A program made the translations under genes and the position numbers. Shown piece after piece: positions 60,144 through 64,000 of a stretch of DNA of 64,000 nt (position 1 is its first letter; each line of letters begins with the position of its first letter). Below the pieces are notes generated by a model, which ran no database searches, was not told where the DNA came from, and worked only from the letters and a program-made list of their open reading frames with translations. The stretch is from Oceanococcus sp041619555. Lineage in GTDB: Bacteria; Pseudomonadota; Gammaproteobacteria; Nevskiales; Oceanococcaceae. Location of the stretch: contig JBFKDQ010000001.1 of assembly GCA_041619555.1 (NCBI GenBank), positions 1 to 64,000 of the forward strand, read 5' to 3'.

Positions 60144-62381
60144 ATGTCCAATCAAAATCTTAATCTTGCCGCCGCCCTGCTGCTGGCTGGTGCCAGCGGA
60201 CTGGCCCAGGCCGCGCCGGCCAACGGTCCGAGCACCGGCCTTGAATTTTCCGCGCCCCTGGTCAATGACCTGCAGCGCGGCGCCGGTGAACCGATCATTG
60301 AAATCGACGCCGACGGCACCGTGTATACCTGCGGCCCCACCGGCTTTTCACAGAATCAGGACTATGCGTCGGCCTAGCTGGATTTCGGCGATCAGTTCAA
60401 TCCGCTGGGCGCCTATCCGCGCGGCCAGTTCAGTGCCGGCGGCGGCGGCGATTGTGCTTTCGCCACCAGCCCGGTGCGCAATGCGGAAGGCTATTATTCC
60501 CTGGCCTATACCGGGCTCTACGGCCTGGTGACCTTCAGCACGATGACGTCCAGCGATCGCGGCGCCACCCTGCTGGTGGGCAATTCCACCCCCTTGCCCG
60601 GCACGGACCGACAGTGGATCGTGTTCACCGATGAAGACACCGTCTTCCATACCTATAACCGCATTGGCGCCCAGGCCGGCCTCAACGTCCAGCGTTCGGA
60701 TGATGGCGGCCTGACCTACAGCCGCGAAACCCTGGTCTCACCGGGCTCCAGCGGCCAGGGCCAGATCCGCGCCCTGCCGGCAGAACTCAACCCGGCGCAG
60801 AACGGCTTGCCCGCGCTCTACTACCCCTGGTCGCAGGGCATCTCGCTGCGCCTGGCGCTGTCCCTGGATGAAGGCAAAACCTGGAACAACTGCACGGTGG
60901 CGGAAGCCCGAGGCAATACCGACAACAAATTCCCCGCCGCCGACCACGATCTGGCCGGCAATCTGTATTTCGCCTACACCGAGTCCGGTTTCTGGGACAC
61001 CTTCGTCACCACGGTCACCAATGCCGAACTGCTGAACTGTGATGGCGGCATCCGCGGCGCGTTCGATTCGGTGCTCAAGACCAGCAAGCCGATGCAGGTC
61101 AATCGCGAGCAGGTCGAAACCACCGCCTTTCCCTGGCTTGTCGCCAGCGGCGAGCCAGGCCGGGTCGCGGTGGCGTTCTACGGCTCCCGGATCAAGGGCA
61201 ACCCGGATGACGCCAGCCTGCCGCATGTCTGGGATGTCTATGTCAGCCAGTCCCTCAATGCCCTGGACGCCGACCGTGATTTCTACCAGGTCAAGGCCAG
61301 CAGCCATCCGATGCACTACGATCAGATCTGCCAGAACGGCCTGGGCTGCGCTACCGGCGGCGACCGCTCTTTAGTCGATTTCTTCGCCCTGGATTACAAC
61401 CCGGCCAACGGCGAACTGCTGGTGACCTACAACTGGGCGCACAAACGCCCTGGCGACACCCTGGGCGAGTTCACCGCCACGATGGTGGTTCGCCAGGTCG
61501 CCGGCGCAAGCCACAATGGCGGCGTGATCAGCAACCCGGAACGCATCGCCTTGCGCCAGCGCACGGAGGACCCCGCCGGCGACGCCTACACCGATTTCTC
61601 CGATCTGTTCGTCACCGGCAGCCGCGGCAATGCCCCGGCCCTGGATCTGCGCCTGCTTGAAATCCTGCCGCTGGCCGAAGGCGATGGCTTCACCGCCCGC
61701 ATCCTGGTCGAAGATCTCTCCGATGCGGCACTGGAAAGCGCCTTGCAAGCCCTGCCGGCGCAATCCCTGCTCTGGCTGTTCTACTACGTCGATGGTTACC
61801 GCCATCACGTCGCCAGCGCGCGCTGGAATCCGCTCGATGGCTTCAGCTTCGGCTTCAATGGCTATGAAGGTTCGCTGCAGGAATGTGGCAGTCCACCCAG
61901 CCAAGACCCGACCAACAGCCTGCCGCCGGAAGCGCGCAATCCCGGCAATGCGACCAATCCGGATCAGTGCCTGTACTACCGTGGCATGGAGCCGCTGGTC
62001 GGACGCGTGGATCAGGCCAGCGGCAGCATCGAACTGGATCTGCCTTTGGCGCGGCTGAACACCCTCAAGGACGTGCCGCCGCCGGCCCGCAGTCCGGCCG
62101 AGGTGCCCGCGGCGCCGGGTGATCGCATCTATTCCGCCGCCGCCTACACGCAGGGCAATTCGATCTCCCCTGTACAGGACATCCAGAGCTGGCTGACGCC
62201 GGTGGACAATACCGCGGCGATGGACTTCCTGATTCCCGGCGCGCTCCAGGCCGAGGATGGCACAGCGAGTTCGGCCGGCGGCCGCGATGCCACGGCCGCA
62301 AAGGGCGGCGGTCTGTCGCTGCTGAGCCTGCTGGGCCTGACCGGCCTGTTCTGCCGACGTCGAGCGCGCCACGCGCATTGA
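60144..62381 (+). pseudogene. BNR/sialidase-fold secreted protein, interrupted by an in-frame TAG, GlyGly-CTERM-like end
   Basis: The reading frame from 60144 to 62381 (746 codons) is intact except for one TAG at 60375-60377, 77 codons in. The first part has a signal peptide (ALLLAGASGLAQAAP), the second carries Asp-box/BNR repeats (SDDGGLTYS near 60697, SLDEGKTWNN near 60863) typical of beta-propeller glycosidase-like exported proteins, and it ends with GGGLSLLSLLGLTGLFCRRR plus a basic tail, a GlyGly-CTERM layout. Frame and codon use continue smoothly across the stop, so this is either a recent nonsense mutation, a sequencing error, or a readthrough site. A GTG at 60474 could restart the rest (635 residues), but without signal peptide. 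Confidence 0.8.
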
Positions 62382-62385
62382 GTCT

Positions 62386-62443
62386 CGTGGCGACCGGGCC
62401 TGTGTCCGGTCGCCACGCGCCCGCTGACGAGGCCCGGGGGCCT
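62386..62443. terminator. Hairpins between the BNR gene and argG
   Basis: CGTGGCGACCGG (62386-62397) pairs perfectly with CCGGTCGCCACG (62406-62417), twelve bases with an eight-base loop and no U-tract. A second smaller stem AGGCC/GGCCT (62430-62434 with 62439-62443) is followed on the plus strand by GGCTTATTTCTT, which could make it the real terminator for the BNR gene. Both genes converge here. Confidence 0.55.
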
Positions 62444-62446
62444 GGC

Positions 62447-63649
62447 TTATTTCTTGCCGAGTTTCAGACGCAGCGCGTTAAGCTTGATGAAACCGGCGGC
62501 GTCGCGCTGATCGTAGGCGCCCTTGTCGTCTTCGAAGGTGGCGATGGATTCATCGAACAGGCTGTTGGATTCCGAACGACGGCCCAGGGTCAGCACATTG
62601 CCCTTGTACAGTTGCAGGCGCACCTCGCCATTAACCGTGGTCTGGGTATGGTCAATGGCCGCCTGCAGGGCTTCGCGCTCCGGGCTGTACCAGTAGCCGT
62701 TGTAGATCAGCTTGGCATAGCGCGGCATCAGTTCATCTTTCAGATGCGCCGCTTCCCGATCCAGGGTGATGGACTCCATCGCCCGATGGGCGCGCAGCAG
62801 GATGGTCCCGCCCGGGGTTTCATAGCAGCCACGTGACTTGATCCCGACATAGCGGTTCTCGACGATGTCCAGCCGGCCGATGCCGTGTTTTGCCCCCAGG
62901 GCATTGAGCGCATCAAGCATCGCGAAGGGGCTCAGCGCCTCACCATTGAGACTGACCGCATCACCGGCGGCAAAGCCGATGCGGATCTCTTCCGGCACAT
63001 CGGGTGCATCCTGCGGGCTGGCGGTCCAGCGCCACATGCTCTCCTTGGGCGCACACCAGGGATCTTCCAGCTCTTCGCCTTCATAGGAGATGTGCAGGCA
63101 GTTGGCGTCCATCGAATAGGGCGAGGAACCGTCTTTCTTCTTGGCGATCGGAATTCCGTGCTGATCGGCGTAGGCCAGGAGTTTCTCGCGCGAGCTCAGA
63201 TTCCATTCGCGCCAGGGCGCGATCACCTTGATCTGCGGCATCAGACCATAGGCACCAAGTTCGAAACGCACCTGATCATTGCCCTTGCCGGTGGCGCCAT
63301 GGGCAATGGCATCGGCGCCGACTTCACGGGCAATTTCGATCATGCTGCGCGTGATGCAGGGCCGCGCGATCGAGGTGCCGAGCAGATACTCGCCTTCGTA
63401 AATCGCATTGGCGCGGAACATCGGAAACACGAAGTCGCGCACGAATTCCTCGCGCAGGTCGCGGATGAAAATGTCCTTGACCCCGAGCGCCTCGGCCTTC
63501 GGGCGGACTTCCTCCACTTCTTCCCCCTGCCCAAGGTCGGCGGTGAAAGTCACCACCTCGCACTGGTATTCATCCTGCAACCATTTCAGGATGACGGAAG
63601 TATCCAGACCACCGGAATACGCGAGAACAACTTTCTTGATTTCAGACAT
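62447..63649 (-). CDS. argG: Argininosuccinate synthase
   Basis: ATP-dependent ligation of citrulline and aspartate, the penultimate step of arginine synthesis. Product is 400 residues. The P-loop-like N-type ATP pyrophosphatase motif AYSGGLDTSV (10-19) is at the N-terminus; GTSIARPCITRSMIEIA, HGATGKGNDQVRFE and ANCLHISYEGEELEDPW are also conserved. This is the short, eubacterial type-2 class. No other arg gene adjoins it. The 192 bases to pyrC contain two GC-rich palindromes. Confidence 0.97.
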   Translation of the reverse strand: MSEIKKVVLAYSGGLDTSVILKWLQDEYQCEVVTFTADLGQGEEVEEVRPKAEALGVKDIFIRDLREEFVRDFVFPMFRANAIYEGEYLLGTSIARPCITRSMIEIAREVGADAIAHGATGKGNDQVRFELGAYGLMPQIKVIAPWREWNLSSREKLLAYADQHGIPIAKKKDGSSPYSMDANCLHISYEGEELEDPWCAPKESMWRWTASPQDAPDVPEEIRIGFAAGDAVSLNGEALSPFAMLDALNALGAKHGIGRLDIVENRYVGIKSRGCYETPGGTILLRAHRAMESITLDREAAHLKDELMPRYAKLIYNGYWYSPEREALQAAIDHTQTTVNGEVRLQLYKGNVLTLGRRSESNSLFDESIATFEDDKGAYDQRDAAGFIKLNALRLKLGKK

Positions 63650-63723
63650 GGCATTTGCGGGCTAGGGCGCGGCGGGCGATTATAGCCGGTGCACCAGTGC
63701 CTTTGCTCGGCTGGGCAAGCGAG

Positions 63724-63775
63724 CCGCCGGCGGGCCTGCCAGCCCGCCGTACCGACAGGGCGGGCTGCCGCCCCC
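63724..63775. repeat. Tandem GC-rich palindromes between argG and pyrC
   Basis: GGCGGGC-CTGCCA-GCCCGCC (63729-63748) is followed by GGGCGG-GCTG-CCGCCC (63758-63773); the heptamer GGCGGGC occurs in both. They lie in the leader region shared by two divergent genes, so they are not terminators. Arrangement and sequence recall REP-type elements, but a second copy is not seen in this window. Confidence 0.45.
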
Positions 63776-63841
63776 AAAGTCGCCAGGCTCGTGCCCGGCG
63801 ATCAGCGCCGATGCGAACTGCGCCAGCACACCACGACCACG

Positions 63842-64000
63842 ATGAGCCTCATGACCAAGCTGAAGATCACCACCCCCGACGACTGGCACCTGCATCTGCG
63901 CGATGGCGCGCAGCTGGCAGATACCGTGGCGCACACCGCCCGTCAGTTCGCCCGCGCGATCATCATGCCGAACCTGCGCCCGCCGGTGACCACGGTCGAA
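63842..64000 (+). CDS. pyrC: Dihydroorotase, N-terminal part
   Basis: First 53 codons only, running off the end of the window. Sequence begins MSLMTKLKITTPDDWHLHLR and continues DGAQLADTVAHTARQFARAI, IMPNLRPPVTTVE: the PyrC signature HLHLRDG with two zinc-binding histidines and the MPNL-x-PP segment. Either ATG (63842 or 63851) could be the start. Forms the pyrimidine ring by cyclising carbamoyl-aspartate. Confidence 0.92.
   Translation, partial: MSLMTKLKITTPDDWHLHLRDGAQLADTVAHTARQFARAIIMPNLRPPVTTVE

Noticed and set aside
60144..60377. A separate 77-residue secreted peptide gene ahead of the BNR protein
   Set aside because: It is in the same frame as the following 635-codon stretch, with only the TAG between; one interrupted gene is the simpler reading.
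60375..60377. Genetic code change or pyrrolysine at TAG
   Set aside because: Several genes in the window end at TAG without readthrough consequences, and no pyl-type gene is seen.

Overview
This 64 kb window (high GC, by eye about 64 %) is ordinary bacterial chromosome with about 62 protein genes and no rRNA, tRNA, prophage, insertion sequence or CRISPR array that I could see. It points to a gammaproteobacterium, most likely in the Xanthomonadales/Chromatiales part of the class. Reasons: the priA-(DUF3999)-argS-SPOR order, the hisB-H-A-F-IE run leading directly into tatABC, a Pseudomonas-type minor pilin operon ending in pilY1-pilE, a 'VTGSRI'-type TonB receptor, and proteins ending in GlyGly-CTERM-like tails. 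Family-level assignment is inference.

Layout. 1-4.0 kb (+): priA 3' end, DUF3999-like protein, argS, SPOR protein. 4.0-7.6 kb (-): ppk1 and an exported trypsin-like protease with a GlyGly-CTERM-like tail. 7.7-8.6 kb (+): nudC. 8.7-12.5 kb (-): glpK followed 9 bp later by a membrane PAS-GGDEF-EAL protein with degenerate catalytic motifs. 12.6-17.9 kb (+): DUF547 protein, a small secreted protein, an extended SDR reductase and a large TonB-dependent receptor. 18-21.5 kb (-): an apparent arsS-arsM-amidase operon (arsenosugar-type radical SAM enzyme plus arsenite methyltransferase). 21.6-24.1 kb (+): overlapping hemB, metaxin/GST-like gene and aroE. 24.1-28.9 kb (-): hisB-hisH-hisA-hisF-hisIE-tatA-tatB-tatC. 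29-36.3 kb: an unknown two-domain protein, dtd, a structured intergenic region that may encode a small RNA, an orphan TRAP binding protein, uvrD, an unknown membrane protein and ppx.

36.5-40 kb: two overlapping single-haem cytochromes c that look like a split cytochrome c4, followed in the same unit by a small outer-membrane barrel; a second barrel protein on the other strand; and a DegQ-type protease. 40.2-44.5 kb (+): a four-gene ABC ATPase / permease / GldG-like / DUF4340 unit. 44.7-45.3 kb: a VapBC-type toxin-antitoxin pair with its own promoter and operator-like palindrome, lower in GC than its surroundings. 45.7-52.2 kb (+): the minor pilin operon fimT/gspH-pilV-pilW-pilX-pilY1-pilY2-like-pilE, preceded by a good -24/-12 (sigma-54) promoter. 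52.2-56 kb (-): overlapping acyltransferase, epoxide-hydrolase-like and Nudix genes, then a TlpA-like thioredoxin and a PrcB-like lipoprotein. 56.1-58.7 kb (+): a solitary GspE/PilB-type ATPase and an MscS channel. 58.7-59.9 kb (-): two unknown genes. 60.1-62.4 kb (+): a BNR/sialidase-fold secreted protein interrupted by one in-frame TAG. 62.4-64 kb: argG (-) and the start of pyrC (+).

Most of the window is core metabolism and envelope function. The parts that best reward a second look are the arsS-arsM-amidase unit, the amber-interrupted GlyGly-CTERM BNR protein, the sigma-54 promoter on the minor pilins, the structured RNA candidate at 30.47-30.63 kb, the ABC-GldG-DUF4340 unit, and the recurrent U-tract-less hairpins at convergent gene ends. 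I did not find a clearly novel defence or mobile system.
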